Positions 35,148-45,177 of a stretch of 45,537 nt of DNA are shown piece after piece. The DNA comes from Steroidobacter sp. (GTDB lineage Bacteria; Pseudomonadota; Gammaproteobacteria; Steroidobacterales; Steroidobacteraceae): positions 1 through 45,537 of the forward strand of contig NZ_JAEUPY010000103.1 in the NCBI RefSeq assembly GCF_016790065.1, in the 5' to 3' direction. The notes under the pieces are model-generated. The model had not been told where the DNA came from. It searched no databases and was given only the letters and a program-made list of their open reading frames with translations. A program made the position numbers and the translations under genes. Numbering within the stretch: position 1 is the stretch's first letter; every line of letters begins with the position of its first letter.

Positions 35148-37399
35148 CATCGGCCTCGCTGCTGGTTGCGTCGACGCTGCCACGGTCCACGCACCATGCG
35201 TTGACCGCCGCCCGCCTCGGCCAGCTCGAAGTCGATTTTACGTTCATCGATGACCACATTGATCAGTCGCACGCGCAAATGATCGCCCAAGCGGAACACG
35301 CGGCCGCTGCGCTGACCGACCATGCGATAGCCGGACTTGTCGCGCGAGAAGTAATCGGCGCCCAGCGCACTGACGTGCACCAGTCCGTCGATCTGAATGC
35401 CCTTGACCTGGACGAACAGGCCAAAGTCGACCACGCCGGTCACCAGCGTGTCGAACTCTTCGCCGATCTTGTCACGCATGTATTCGCACTTGAGCCACGA
35501 CATCGCGTCTCTGGTCGCCTCGTCCGCACGCCGTTCGGTGTGCGAGCACGACTGCCCCAAGGTCGACACCATGTTGGCCGTCCAGGGGAACGTCTCGACG
35601 GTGCCGCCGCGCAGGATGTGACGAATGCCACGGTGGACCATCAAGTCCGGATAGCGACGAATCGGCGAGGTGAAGTGCGCGTACTCGGTCAACGCCAGAC
35701 CAAAGTGACCGATGTTCTCCGGCTGATACACCGCCTGCGGCATGGAGCGGATCACCACGGTTTGAATCAAGTGGGCTTCCTGGTGGCCCACGGCCCGTTG
35801 CAGCACCTCGCTCAAATCCTTCGGCTCCAGTTCACGATCCGTGGGCAGCTGAATGTTGAAGCCTTGCAGGAACTGGCGCAGCGAATCGAGCCGGTCGGCT
35901 TCGGGCTGACCATGCACGCGGAACAGCGTGGGAATACGATGTTTCTTCAGGAAACGCGCGGCCTGCACGTTGGCCGCGATCATGCACTCTTCGATCAAGC
36001 GATGCGCATCGTTGCGGGTGGACTCGACGAACGAGGCGATCTTGCCTTGCACGTCGAAATGCACCTTCAGCTCGGGCGCATCGAAATCCAACGCACCGCG
36101 CCCCAAGCGGGCCCGGTGCAACGCCTTGAACACGCCATACAAGCTATTGAGCTGCGGTCCCAGCGCGGTGACTTCGGGATCGTGCACGGCCGCTGGGTTG
36201 GCCAGATAGGCGGCAACTTTCGTGTAAGTGAAGCGCGCCGCCGAGCGCATCAGGCCTTCGAAGAAGGTGGCACGCGTGATTTTGCCTTCCGGATTCACGC
36301 GCATCTCACACACCATGCACAGCCGATCCACGTGCGGATTCAGCGAGCACAGTCCGTTGGACAACGCCTCGGGCAACATCGGCAGCACCCGATTCGGAAA
36401 GTAAACGGACGTGCCGCGCAACTGCGCTTCACGATCCAGCGGTGAGTTCGGCTCGACGTAGCTGGCGACGTCCGCAATGGCGACCAACAGTCGCCAGCTG
36501 CCGCCTCGCAACGGTTCGCAATACACCGCGTCGTCGAAGTCGCGAGCGTCTTCGCCGTCGATGGTGACCAACGGCAGTTCGCGCAGATCTTCCCGGCCGC
36601 GCTTCGCGTTAGCAGGCACAGCACTGCCAAAGGCTTCGGCTTGCGCAACCACTTCGGTCGGGAACTCGAACGGCAAACCATGCGAGTGAATCGCGATGTC
36701 CGTTTCCATGCCGGGCGCGGCATGCTCGCCGAGTACGCGAGTGATGTGGCCGAGCGGCTGCGCCGTCTTGGACGGCTGCTCCACCAACTTCACCAGCACC
36801 ACCTGGCCGGCGCGGGCGCCGTTCAAATGCTGGCGGGGTACCAGTACGCGATGACCGATGCGCGGATTGTCCGGCACCACAAAGCAGATGCTGGATTCGT
36901 CATAGAGCCGGCCGACGATTTCCTTGGTATTGCGCTCGATCACTTCGACGATGACGCCTTCGGGCCGGCCGCGATGATCGGTGCCGCTGACGCGCACAGC
37001 GACGCGATCGCCGTGCATGGCCTCCTGCATCTGGCGTGGCGCCAGGAAGATGGGCGCCGAACGGTCCTCGGGCAGCAGCAAGCCGTGCCCGTCCTTGTGC
37101 GCACTGACGGTACCGACGGTCAGCGACAAACGCTCGCGTAGACAGTACTCGTCGCGCCGGTTGCGGATGATCACGCCAGCTTGCAGCAGCTCTTCGAGCT
37201 CCTTGGTCAGGCGCTTACGGGCCGAGGCGCCACTGCGCTGGGCGCGGGCTGCCAGTTCGTCGAATTCCAGCGGTCGTCCCGCGGTCTCCAGGACCTGGGG
37301 AATTGCGGGTTGGTCGCGCTGTGCGCGGGGTCGAGCGGGGGCTTGCGCCCGGTTAGCGGTCGGCTTTTTGGGTTTACCGGTTTTTTTTCTTGGTTTCAT
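35147..37399 (-). CDS. rnr: Ribonuclease R
   Basis: Processive 3'-5' exoribonuclease that degrades structured RNA. The 750-residue protein has a lysine/arginine-rich N-terminus, a winged-helix segment (IPQVLETAGRPLEFDELA), two cold-shock domains, an RNB catalytic domain with DGEDARDFDDAVY near residue 285, and an S1 domain (LVTGVVDFGLFVQVKG) close to the C-terminus, which ends in an arginine-rich tail. The ATG at 37399 is preferred over a TTG three codons earlier; neither has a good Shine-Dalgarno. An unbroken run of eight adenines lies in codons 4-6. It is divergent from tRNA-Leu. Confidence 0.97.
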   Translation of the reverse strand: MKPRKKTGKPKKPTANRAQAPARPRAQRDQPAIPQVLETAGRPLEFDELAARAQRSGASARKRLTKELEELLQAGVIIRNRRDEYCLRERLSLTVGTVSAHKDGHGLLLPEDRSAPIFLAPRQMQEAMHGDRVAVRVSGTDHRGRPEGVIVEVIERNTKEIVGRLYDESSICFVVPDNPRIGHRVLVPRQHLNGARAGQVVLVKLVEQPSKTAQPLGHITRVLGEHAAPGMETDIAIHSHGLPFEFPTEVVAQAEAFGSAVPANAKRGREDLRELPLVTIDGEDARDFDDAVYCEPLRGGSWRLLVAIADVASYVEPNSPLDREAQLRGTSVYFPNRVLPMLPEALSNGLCSLNPHVDRLCMVCEMRVNPEGKITRATFFEGLMRSAARFTYTKVAAYLANPAAVHDPEVTALGPQLNSLYGVFKALHRARLGRGALDFDAPELKVHFDVQGKIASFVESTRNDAHRLIEECMIAANVQAARFLKKHRIPTLFRVHGQPEADRLDSLRQFLQGFNIQLPTDRELEPKDLSEVLQRAVGHQEAHLIQTVVIRSMPQAVYQPENIGHFGLALTEYAHFTSPIRRYPDLMVHRGIRHILRGGTVETFPWTANMVSTLGQSCSHTERRADEATRDAMSWLKCEYMRDKIGEEFDTLVTGVVDFGLFVQVKGIQIDGLVHVSALGADYFSRDKSGYRMVGQRSGRVFRLGDHLRVRLINVVIDERKIDFELAEAGGGQRMVRGPWQRRRNQQRGR

Positions 37400-37443
37400 G
37401 AGATTCAAAGGGGATTCAAAAGGGGTTTATCGTGGGCTCGTCA

Positions 37444-37472
37444 TTGACAGCCCGAAACGTCATCGGTAGATT
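37444..37472 (+). promoter_or_regulatory. Promoter of tRNA-Leu(CAG)
   Basis: A perfect consensus -35 TTGACA (37444-37449) is 17 bases from TAGATT (37467-37472). The bases right after the -10 are GCGCGCC, the GC-rich discriminator that makes stable-RNA promoters sensitive to ppGpp. It starts transcription about 30 bases before the tRNA. Confidence 0.75.
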
Positions 37473-37483
37473 GCGCGCCTCTT

Positions 37484-37499
37484 GCGGGGCAAGCCCCGC
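37484..37499 (+). repeat. Perfect hairpin in the tRNA-Leu 5' leader
   Basis: GCGGGGC (37484-37490) and GCCCCGC (37493-37499) are perfect inverted repeats separated by AA, ending 12 bases before the mature tRNA. With so tight a centre the loop must open to about 4 bases. It may present a structured leader to RNase P or RNase E; no T run follows, so it is not a terminator. Confidence 0.5.
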
Positions 37500-37511
37500 G
37501 TTCCCTTCCTT

Positions 37512-37596
37512 GCCCAGGTGGCGGAACTGGTAGACGCGCTGGTTTCAGGTATCAGTGGAGCAATCCGTGGAGGTTCGAGTCCTCTCCTGGGCACCA
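37512..37596 (+). tRNA. tRNA-Leu (anticodon CAG)
   Basis: An 85-base class II tRNA. Acceptor GCCCAGG (37512-37518) pairs with CCTGGGC (37586-37592), followed by discriminator A and an encoded CCA (37594-37596). The anticodon stem CTGGT/ATCAG holds the loop TTCAGGT with anticodon CAG, reading CUG codons, the dominant leucine codon in GC-rich genomes. A long variable arm and the T loop TTCGAGT are present. Confidence 0.97.
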
Positions 37597-37651
37597 TCTC
37601 CCCGCCATTACTCTAATAATTACAAGTAATCGTGGGAGCTATCGCGATAAG

Positions 37652-37682
37652 GCCGCCATCATAGCGCATCGGCGCTGGCGGC
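37652..37682. repeat. Bulged hairpin between tRNA-Leu and the ABC transporter
   Basis: GCCGCC (37652-37657) pairs with GGCGGC (37677-37682), and inside AGCGC (37663-37667) pairs with GCGCT (37672-37676), with a five-base bulge on one side. It could end transcription from both convergent sides, but no T run is seen on either strand. Confidence 0.3.
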
Positions 37683-37692
37683 TGCGATTCAA

Positions 37693-39558
37693 TCAAGCCG
37701 CCACTATCGCTGCTGGCGTGTCCTGACCGCGATCCTGCTGACGATACATGGCCAGTAACTGGCGGAAGTCAGGCGACGTCGCGGCCAACAACGCTGCGGG
37801 CCCCTGCGCCACCACCCGTCCCTCATGCATCACGATCACTTCATCGAAGCGCTCCAGCAGGTGCAGCCGATGCAGCGACGAGACGATGCACGCGTTCGGC
37901 AGGGCGGCGAAAATGTTGTCATAGACGCGCGCCTCGGTCCTGGAGTCCAGGCTCGCGGTCGGCTCGTCGAACAACACTAGCTTGCTGTCCGCGGCGGCCA
38001 GCATGCCTCGGGCCAATGCGATCCTGGCGCGTTGGCCGCCGGACCAATTGGCACCGCGCTCGACCACTGCCGTGCTCAAGCCAGCCGCATCGGCCGAGAC
38101 GAATTCACTCACGCAGGCAACATCCATCGCTGCGGAATATTGAGTTTCCGTCGGCGCACCGGCATGCGTAGCACACAGCGCCAGATTCTCCGCCAACGTG
38201 CCTTCGAGCACCTCAGCGTCCTGGGGCACCAATGTGACATTGGCCTTCAGGATCTGAGCAGCCGCCGACGGCCTCACGATGGCCGCGCCGTTGCTACGAT
38301 CGATGGCGATACGATCCGCTTCATACAAACCGGCGAGGACTCGCAACAGCGTGCTCTTACCCGAACCGCTGCCGCCGATCAGTGCATAACGACGGCCCTG
38401 CTGTAACGACAGCGACACGCCATTCAACGTCGGTCGTTCCGAGCGTCCGCCCGGATGACTGAACACCAGATCGCGCACCGTGTAGCTCTCCGCACTCGGC
38501 GACGTAATCTGCAGCTCTTCGTCTTGCAGCGCTTCCGGCTCCTTGACCTGCGCATCGCGAATCGGATCGGCGCTAGCGAAGTCGGCGTGCTGGCGGGCGA
38601 ACGTTTGGAAGTTGGACGCGAAAGCGGCAATCACACCGCTTGCTTGCGATGCGTACTCCCACACCATATACAGGCTGCCGAGCATGAGGGTCTTCTGACC
38701 GACACCGCCGCCGGACTGACGCACGGCGAGCCATGCAAACAACGCGACCAGCGTGCAGCTCAATACCTTGCTACAAACATCGACCGTGCACCACTTCGCC
38801 TCGTTCAACACGATGGAACGACGCAAGGGCGCGAAGATCGCTTCCATCCGGCGTTGTAACAAGTCAGTGATGGGCCGTGCCTGGCGAAGTGCGAATACGC
38901 TAGTGATGTTGCCGAGCGCATCGAGCAGCGCCGCGGAGTAACGACGCTCAGCATCGTTCTCACGGTGTGCCAAACGAATCATCGCTCGGTCGAAACTCAG
39001 CACCGACACACAGATCACCACGAAGCCGACGATGGCGCTCATGCCCACCACCGGCTGCAACAACCACAAGGCGACAATGGGACCGACCAGGCGTACCGCG
39101 CTGCTGAGATAAATGAACTGACTCTGGGTAAATGCCGACAGCGCCGAGCTGCTCTGCTGCACCCGATGCGCCGTCATGCCGGAATGATTGGCTTCATGCC
39201 ACGACAGCGGCAGCGACAACAGTCGTTGAAACAAACCGCCGGACAGCCGACGGCGAATTTCCAACGCGACGTTGCGTTCGAGCAGGCGTCCAGGACCGTG
39301 AAACACCCAACTGATCGCGGTCGCGCCGACCACCAGCGCCAACCAAACGCCCGCCTCAGAAAGGCCGGCAGCCCCTTCAGCTTGTAAAACATTGATGGCG
39401 CGGCCAGCGAAATACGGCACGCTCAGCAGCACACATTGCGCTGTCAGTAATAGTGCGACAGCGCCGAGAAATTGGCCGCGATGGCCCTGCGACTGGGCCC
39501 AAAGATGTTTGTATAGATAGAAAACGCCGCTGGACGAAGCGTTCATGCTTGCTGACAT
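37693..39558 (-). CDS. ABC exporter, fused permease and ATPase
   Basis: A 621-residue half-transporter: six transmembrane helices (about 20-310) followed by an ATPase domain. Walker A GGSGSGKSTLL is near residue 393, the signature is WSGGQ (near 503) in place of the usual LSGGQ, Walker B KLVLFDEP keeps the catalytic glutamate, and the H-loop histidine is in IVSSLHRLHL. The gene stands alone between purA and tRNA-Leu, with no partner, outer membrane or biosynthesis gene nearby, so the substrate (drug, lipid, peptide) cannot be told. ATG at 39558 is chosen; ATG at 39546 and TTG at 39597 are alternatives. Confidence 0.88.
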   Translation of the reverse strand: MSASMNASSSGVFYLYKHLWAQSQGHRGQFLGAVALLLTAQCVLLSVPYFAGRAINVLQAEGAAGLSEAGVWLALVVGATAISWVFHGPGRLLERNVALEIRRRLSGGLFQRLLSLPLSWHEANHSGMTAHRVQQSSSALSAFTQSQFIYLSSAVRLVGPIVALWLLQPVVGMSAIVGFVVICVSVLSFDRAMIRLAHRENDAERRYSAALLDALGNITSVFALRQARPITDLLQRRMEAIFAPLRRSIVLNEAKWCTVDVCSKVLSCTLVALFAWLAVRQSGGGVGQKTLMLGSLYMVWEYASQASGVIAAFASNFQTFARQHADFASADPIRDAQVKEPEALQDEELQITSPSAESYTVRDLVFSHPGGRSERPTLNGVSLSLQQGRRYALIGGSGSGKSTLLRVLAGLYEADRIAIDRSNGAAIVRPSAAAQILKANVTLVPQDAEVLEGTLAENLALCATHAGAPTETQYSAAMDVACVSEFVSADAAGLSTAVVERGANWSGGQRARIALARGMLAAADSKLVLFDEPTASLDSRTEARVYDNIFAALPNACIVSSLHRLHLLERFDEVIVMHEGRVVAQGPAALLAATSPDFRQLLAMYRQQDRGQDTPAAIVAA

Positions 39559-39650
39559 AACCTCGTGTGCCTCGGGCGGCACTGTAGGCTGCGGCAAGTG
39601 ACCAATACGTGAACGAATCGACGCTTCGTGGCTAAGGTATTTGCTGAGTT

Positions 39651-39680
39651 TTCGGCGCCGACCGAGCGGTCGGCGCCGAA
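39651..39680 (-). terminator. Long perfect inverted repeat after purA
   Basis: TTCGGCGCCGACC (39651-39663) and GGTCGGCGCCGAA (39668-39680) form a 13-base perfect stem with a GAGC loop, 9 bases beyond the purA stop. On the purA strand it is followed by AACTCAGC, not by T residues, so it may be a Rho-dependent 3' end stabiliser or a partial terminator of the hfq-purA operon. Confidence 0.5.
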
Positions 39681-39688
39681 CCGGAGCA

Positions 39689-40993
<1,305 letters not shown>

Positions 40994-41015
40994 TTAAGAC
41001 TCGAAAGAAAGAATT

Positions 41016-41207
41016 CTAGGATCGCACCAGGTACAGCAGGACCAGGCCGGCGCTCATGCTGGCGAGACCGAACGCGCGCAGCGCTCGGTCCTGCATGCCA
41101 GCCAGTGCCAACAGCATGCGCTTCACCCCTTGCGGGTTGAGGAACGGCATGATGCCCTCCAGCACCAAATACAGCGCCAGCGCTGCGAACAGGTCCGACC
41201 AGTTCAC
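41016..41207 (-). CDS. yjeT: DUF2065 small membrane protein (YjeT)
   Basis: A 63-residue protein with two transmembrane helices (LFAALALYLVLEGIMPFL and AFGLASMSAGLVLLYLV) and the family spacing of a short basic loop (NPQGVKRML). DUF2065 genes lie between hflC and purA across proteobacteria, as here. The GTG start at 41207 is 7 bases beyond hflC. Its role is not known; the location hints at the HflKC membrane complex. Confidence 0.9.
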   Translation of the reverse strand: MNWSDLFAALALYLVLEGIMPFLNPQGVKRMLLALAGMQDRALRAFGLASMSAGLVLLYLVRS

Positions 41208-41214
41208 GGCCGGA

Positions 41215-42087
41215 TCAGCGACGGGTGGCGCGATTCAAATACTTGAAGAACTCGCTGTCGGGCGAAATCACCAGCACGTCGTTGTCGGTGCCGATGGCTT
41301 CGCGATAGGCCTGCAGGCTGCGAAAGAACGAGTAGAACTCGGCGTTGCGACTGTAGGCGCGCGCGTAAGTGTCCGCTGACTTGGCATCGCCTTCGCCGCG
41401 GATGATTTCCGACTCGCGGTACGCTTCGGCGATGATTTCGGTGCGCTGACGATCGGCTTCCGAGCGCAGCTTTTCCGCATTCTCTTCACCCTCGGCGCGC
41501 AACCGCTTGGCCTGGCGATCGAAGTCCTGACGCATGCGGCTGAACACCGACTCGCTGACTTCCTCGGGCAGGTCGATCTTTTTCACGCGCACGTCCACCA
41601 ACTGCAGGCCCAGCCCCTTGGTGCTGTCTTCGGCCAGCTTCAAGATCTCGCCGGTGAACTCAGCACGTTCGGCTGCAACCACTTGTTGAATGGTGCGACG
41701 AGCGATCACGCCCTTGATGCCGTCCTTGACGATACTGCCCAAGCGGCCCGCAGCGATTTCTTTGTCGCCGCCGGACGTGGCCTGGTAGTAGGTCGAGACA
41801 TCGGAGATGCGCCACTTGATGTAGAAGTCGATGCGCAGGATCTTGCCTTCGCTGGTCAGGAACTGTTCCGACGGATAGTTGCGAGTGTCGATACGACGCT
41901 CGAACTTGCGGATGTTGTTGACCATGGGAAGCATGAAGTGCAGACCGGGCGCGTAATCGGCGCGCACGATCTCACCGAAGCGGAACTTGATCGCCAGATC
42001 GGTCTCACGCACGGTGAAAGTGGACATGGCGAGCGTGAAGGCCACCACCGCCGCCAGGATCAGAACCAAAAATCCACGGCTGGCCAT
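41215..42087 (-). CDS. hflC: HflC, SPFH subunit of the HflKC complex
   Basis: Inner membrane SPFH (band 7) protein that with HflK forms a large cage around the FtsH protease and modulates its activity. The 290-residue product has an N-terminal anchor (FLVLILAAVVAFTLAMSTF), the SPFH domain (KFRFGEIVRADYAPGLHFMLP), a coiled-coil arm (QAKRLRAEGEENAEKLRSEA) and the C-terminal NAEFYSFFRSLQAYREA. Its ATG overlaps the hflK stop (TAATG), so the two are co-translated. Confidence 0.97.
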   Translation of the reverse strand: MASRGFLVLILAAVVAFTLAMSTFTVRETDLAIKFRFGEIVRADYAPGLHFMLPMVNNIRKFERRIDTRNYPSEQFLTSEGKILRIDFYIKWRISDVSTYYQATSGGDKEIAAGRLGSIVKDGIKGVIARRTIQQVVAAERAEFTGEILKLAEDSTKGLGLQLVDVRVKKIDLPEEVSESVFSRMRQDFDRQAKRLRAEGEENAEKLRSEADRQRTEIIAEAYRESEIIRGEGDAKSADTYARAYSRNAEFYSFFRSLQAYREAIGTDNDVLVISPDSEFFKYLNRATRR

Positions 42088-43247
42088 TAGCGGCTCCCTC
42101 GAGTGCGGCGATCGCCGGTGACGGTAGTCACATCCGCTGCATCGGCGCTCTCAACCGTCAGCGCTGGCTCGCTGGTCGATACGCGCGGCGTACGCCGGCT
42201 TTGTTCGATCAGCTTATCGATGGGCAGGTACAGCACGTTGCCAGCGCCACCATTGGTATCGAGCACGACTTTCTTGCTGGACGCGAGCACGCGCTCGATC
42301 GTCTCCAAATACAAACGTTCGCGCGTCACGGCCGGAGCACGCTCATATTCGCCGAGCAACGCCGTGAAGCGCTGCGCTTCACCCTCGGCGTTCGCGATCT
42401 TACGAGCGCGATAGGCTTGCGCTTCCTGCACCTGACGAACCGCAGCACCGCGCGCACGCGGAATCAAATCGTTCGAGTAGGCCTGTGCGGCCAGCGACAG
42501 ACGATCACGGTCTTCACGCGCTTTGATCGCGTCCTGCTGAGCGGGCGCCACTTCGTTCGGCACCTTCACGTCCTGCAGATTGACCGCGGTCACTTCCAGG
42601 CCGACCTTGTAAGCATCCAGCGTGCGCTGGATCAGCTCCTTGGTCTTGGCCACGATTTCCTGACGACCGCTTTCGAGCACGCCGTCCAGCTTGCTGCGAC
42701 CGATGATTTCGCGAATCGCGCTTTCGCTGACTTCCTTCAGTGTCTCCTCGGGGCGCGACACGTTGAAGGCGTAGTCCAGCGGGCTGGCGCGGCGGAACTG
42801 CACTTCCATGTTGATATCGACCATGTTCTCGTCCGAGGTCAGCATGCGCGTCTGCTCGCTGAAGCTCTCGATGGTCTGGATGTTGACGATCTGCTTGGTC
42901 TCGATGGGCCAAGGCAGGTGCCAGCGCAGACCCGGCATGGTGGTGGCGACATGCTTGCCGAAGCGGAGGATGACCCCGCGCTCGGCGGCGTCCACCGTGT
43001 ACAGGCCGCTGAACGCCCAGATCGCAGCCAGGACCAGCACGATGGTACTGATGCCGAAGCCACGGGCCGCCCCGCCGCCGCCGACGCTGCGGTTACCGCC
43101 GCTGCCGCCGCCAAATAAGCCGGCCAGCCGCCGCTGCAGGTTGCGCAGCACTTCGTCCAGATCGGGCGGTCCCTGCTCGGGCTTGTTACCGCCCCCCCAG
43201 GGGTTGCGTTTGCCGCCGGAATTACCGCCGGGTTCGTTCCACGCCAT
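42087..43247 (-). CDS. hflK: HflK, SPFH subunit of the HflKC complex
   Basis: Partner of HflC, 386 residues. A glycine/asparagine-rich cytoplasmic N-terminus (MAWNEPGGNSGGKRNPWGGG) is followed by a transmembrane helix (about 68-88), the SPFH domain (VDAAERGVILRFGKHV, MPGLRWHLPWPIE) and a coiled-coil arm (AVRQVQEAQAYRARKIANAE). These match HflK specifically. 125 bases separate it from hflX. Confidence 0.97.
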   Translation of the reverse strand: MAWNEPGGNSGGKRNPWGGGNKPEQGPPDLDEVLRNLQRRLAGLFGGGSGGNRSVGGGGAARGFGISTIVLVLAAIWAFSGLYTVDAAERGVILRFGKHVATTMPGLRWHLPWPIETKQIVNIQTIESFSEQTRMLTSDENMVDINMEVQFRRASPLDYAFNVSRPEETLKEVSESAIREIIGRSKLDGVLESGRQEIVAKTKELIQRTLDAYKVGLEVTAVNLQDVKVPNEVAPAQQDAIKAREDRDRLSLAAQAYSNDLIPRARGAAVRQVQEAQAYRARKIANAEGEAQRFTALLGEYERAPAVTRERLYLETIERVLASSKKVVLDTNGGAGNVLYLPIDKLIEQSRRTPRVSTSEPALTVESADAADVTTVTGDRRTRGSR

Positions 43248-43372
43248 GTTGGATGACTTTTGTGTCTTGAAGCTAAGAGGTTGAGGAAGCCGCCGGTCCG
43301 GGCCACTGTCGATCGCGGCCTGCCGAACTCCAAACGGTCGATTTTAGGAATGGCGTCCGGTGCGCACAAGCT

Positions 43373-44686
43373 TTAACCATTGCAGCGCTCTTCGGCGAGC
43401 GCTTCGGCCAGCCCTTCGGACCGGCATAAGTGCTCGAAAGCGCGCCGGGGCATGGACACTTCCAGGTCCACAGCACCGCTGGGCAGGGGTTGCTCGGCCA
43501 GCACCGCGCCGGCGGCGAAGAACCGGGCCCGCGCCCGACCCGCCTCGGGTTGTAACACCACATGGCGATGGACCAGTTCCGGCCCCAGGAATTCCCCGAT
43601 GGCATCGCTGAGCAGCTGGGTACCGTCACCGGTTTGCGCGGACAGCCACACCCGCCGGGTCGAGCCATCTTCACCCCGTTCGAGGTGCGGAGTCTCGCCA
43701 ATCAGGTCGGCCTTGTTGAAAACTTCGATTTGCGGCAGGTCGCCTGCACCAACTTCGCTCAGTACCGCATTGACCTGGGCGATGCGCTCGTTGCGATTCG
43801 GGTCGGCCGCATCGATAACATGGAGCAAGAGCGCCGACTCGCGCGCCTCCTGCAAGGTCGAACGGAACGCCGCCACCAGCTCGTGCGGCAAATCGCGCAC
43901 GAAACCCACCGTGTCGGCCAGCAGGGCGAAGCGCGCGTCGGGTAGCTCCAAACGGCGCACCGTCGGATCGAGCGTCGCGAATAGCTGATCGGCAGCGTAC
44001 GCGCCGGCACCGGTCAGCCTATTAAATAGTGTGGACTTGCCCGCGTTGGTGTAGCCCACCAAAGCCACGGTGGGAATCTCAGCGCGCTTGCGCTCGCGGC
44101 GAGTGGTCGCACGTTGAGTGAGCACCTTGTCCAGCCGCGCGTTGAGCGTTTTGATACGCGTCGCGAGTAAGCGACGATCGGTTTCCAGCTGAGTTTCGCC
44201 GGGACCGCGCAGACCGATACCGCCCTTTTGGCGCTCGAGGTGAGTCCAGCCTCGCACCAGTCGCGTGGCCAGATGTTTGAGCTGTGCCAGCTCCACCTGC
44301 AATTGACCTTCGAAGCTGCGAGCCCGCTGCGCGAAGATATCTAGAATCAGTCCAGTGCGATCCAGCACTCGACATTGCAGCAGCGCTTCGAGATTACGTT
44401 CCTGACTGGGCGACAGCGGGTGGTCGAACACCACCAGATCCGCGCCAAGCTCTTTGACCTTGGCGTGAATTTCTTCGGCTTTGCCGCTGCCGATATACAG
44501 GCGGGGATCCGGCACTTTACGAGTGCCGGTAATGATCGCGAGTACTTCCGCGCCGGCCGATCGCGCCAGCGCCTCGAACTCACTCAGCTCATCTTCACCG
44601 GGAGCGCTGCCCAGACCGATGCGGACCAGGAGCGCGCGTTCGCCGCTGCGGGGTCTTTCAAACAACAACGAACTCCCCAGCGACAC
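43373..44686 (-). CDS. hflX: GTPase HflX
   Basis: Ribosome-binding GTPase that splits stalled or heat-damaged 70S ribosomes. The 437-residue product has the HflX N-terminal domain (YIGSGKAEEI, VVFDHPLSPSQERNLE, RTGLILDIFAQRA), the glycine-rich IGLRGPGETQLETDRR linker and a G domain with VGYTNAGKSTLFNRL, DTVGFVRDLPHELV and NKADL. It starts with GTG at 44686, 12 bases after hfq. Confidence 0.97.
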   Translation of the reverse strand: MSLGSSLLFERPRSGERALLVRIGLGSAPGEDELSEFEALARSAGAEVLAIITGTRKVPDPRLYIGSGKAEEIHAKVKELGADLVVFDHPLSPSQERNLEALLQCRVLDRTGLILDIFAQRARSFEGQLQVELAQLKHLATRLVRGWTHLERQKGGIGLRGPGETQLETDRRLLATRIKTLNARLDKVLTQRATTRRERKRAEIPTVALVGYTNAGKSTLFNRLTGAGAYAADQLFATLDPTVRRLELPDARFALLADTVGFVRDLPHELVAAFRSTLQEARESALLLHVIDAADPNRNERIAQVNAVLSEVGAGDLPQIEVFNKADLIGETPHLERGEDGSTRRVWLSAQTGDGTQLLSDAIGEFLGPELVHRHVVLQPEAGRARARFFAAGAVLAEQPLPSGAVDLEVSMPRRAFEHLCRSEGLAEALAEERCNG

Positions 44687-44698
44687 ACAAGAACGCTA

Positions 44699-44959
44699 TC
44701 ACTCGCTGGGAGCAGCCACAGACTCCGCGCCTTCTTCTTCGCTCGTCGGCAGGCGAATGGCCCGCGCTGGAACGACTGTGGAAATCGCGTGTTTGTAAAC
44801 CATCTGGCTGACGCTGTTCTTCAGCAAGACGACGAACTGATCGAACGAGTCGATCTGCCCTTGTAGTTTGATGCCGTTCACCAGGTAAATGGAGACCGGA
44901 ACGCGCTCCTTGCGCAATGTGTTCAGGAACGGATCCTGTAATGATTGCCCTCTGGCCAT
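44699..44959 (-). CDS. hfq: RNA chaperone Hfq
   Basis: Sm-like hexameric RNA chaperone that pairs small RNAs with mRNAs. The 86-residue protein has [20 protein letters not shown], the Sm1 region [20 protein letters not shown] and the Sm2 motif [11 protein letters not shown], with a short acidic C-terminal tail. Two ATGs lie in tandem (44962 and 44959); the second gives the family's MARGQSL start and better spacing (7 bases) from the strong GGAG. It is 215 bases from miaA, long enough to hold its own promoter. Confidence 0.97.
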   Translation of the reverse strand: MARGQSLQDPFLNTLRKERVPVSIYLVNGIKLQGQIDSFDQFVVLLKNSVSQMVYKHAISTVVPARAIRLPTSEEEGAESVAAPSE

Positions 44960-45074
44960 CATTTATCTCCTTGTTATGCCTTCGAATTCTTTAGTTGAGC
45001 TTTGCCGACTATGCCGCTTCCCTGCAGCTGCAAAACAGCCGACGGGCACCATCCGGTAACCGCTGCGATGCCGC

Positions 45075-45102
45075 AGTTTAGCACAGCGATGTTCCCGTCG
45101 AA
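45075..45102 (-). promoter_or_regulatory. Candidate extended -10 promoter for hfq
   Basis: Minus-strand TTCGAC (45102-45097) is 16 bases from TAAACT (45080-45075), and TGC directly precedes the -10 (extended -10). It lies about 115 bases before the hfq start. E. coli also has hfq promoters upstream within and after miaA, which makes the position plausible. Confidence 0.4.
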
Positions 45103-45177
45103 GCTGCCTTTGATTCAATACGCAGCTGCATCAGTGTCACGAGTGAGCCACTGCGCCCGCCTGCAATGAAACGCTCG

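Noticed and set aside
37512-37692. tRNA-Leu 3' end as an integration site (attachment site)
   Set aside because: No second copy of the tRNA end was noticed and no integrase or mobile gene is in the window; the downstream gene is an ABC transporter.
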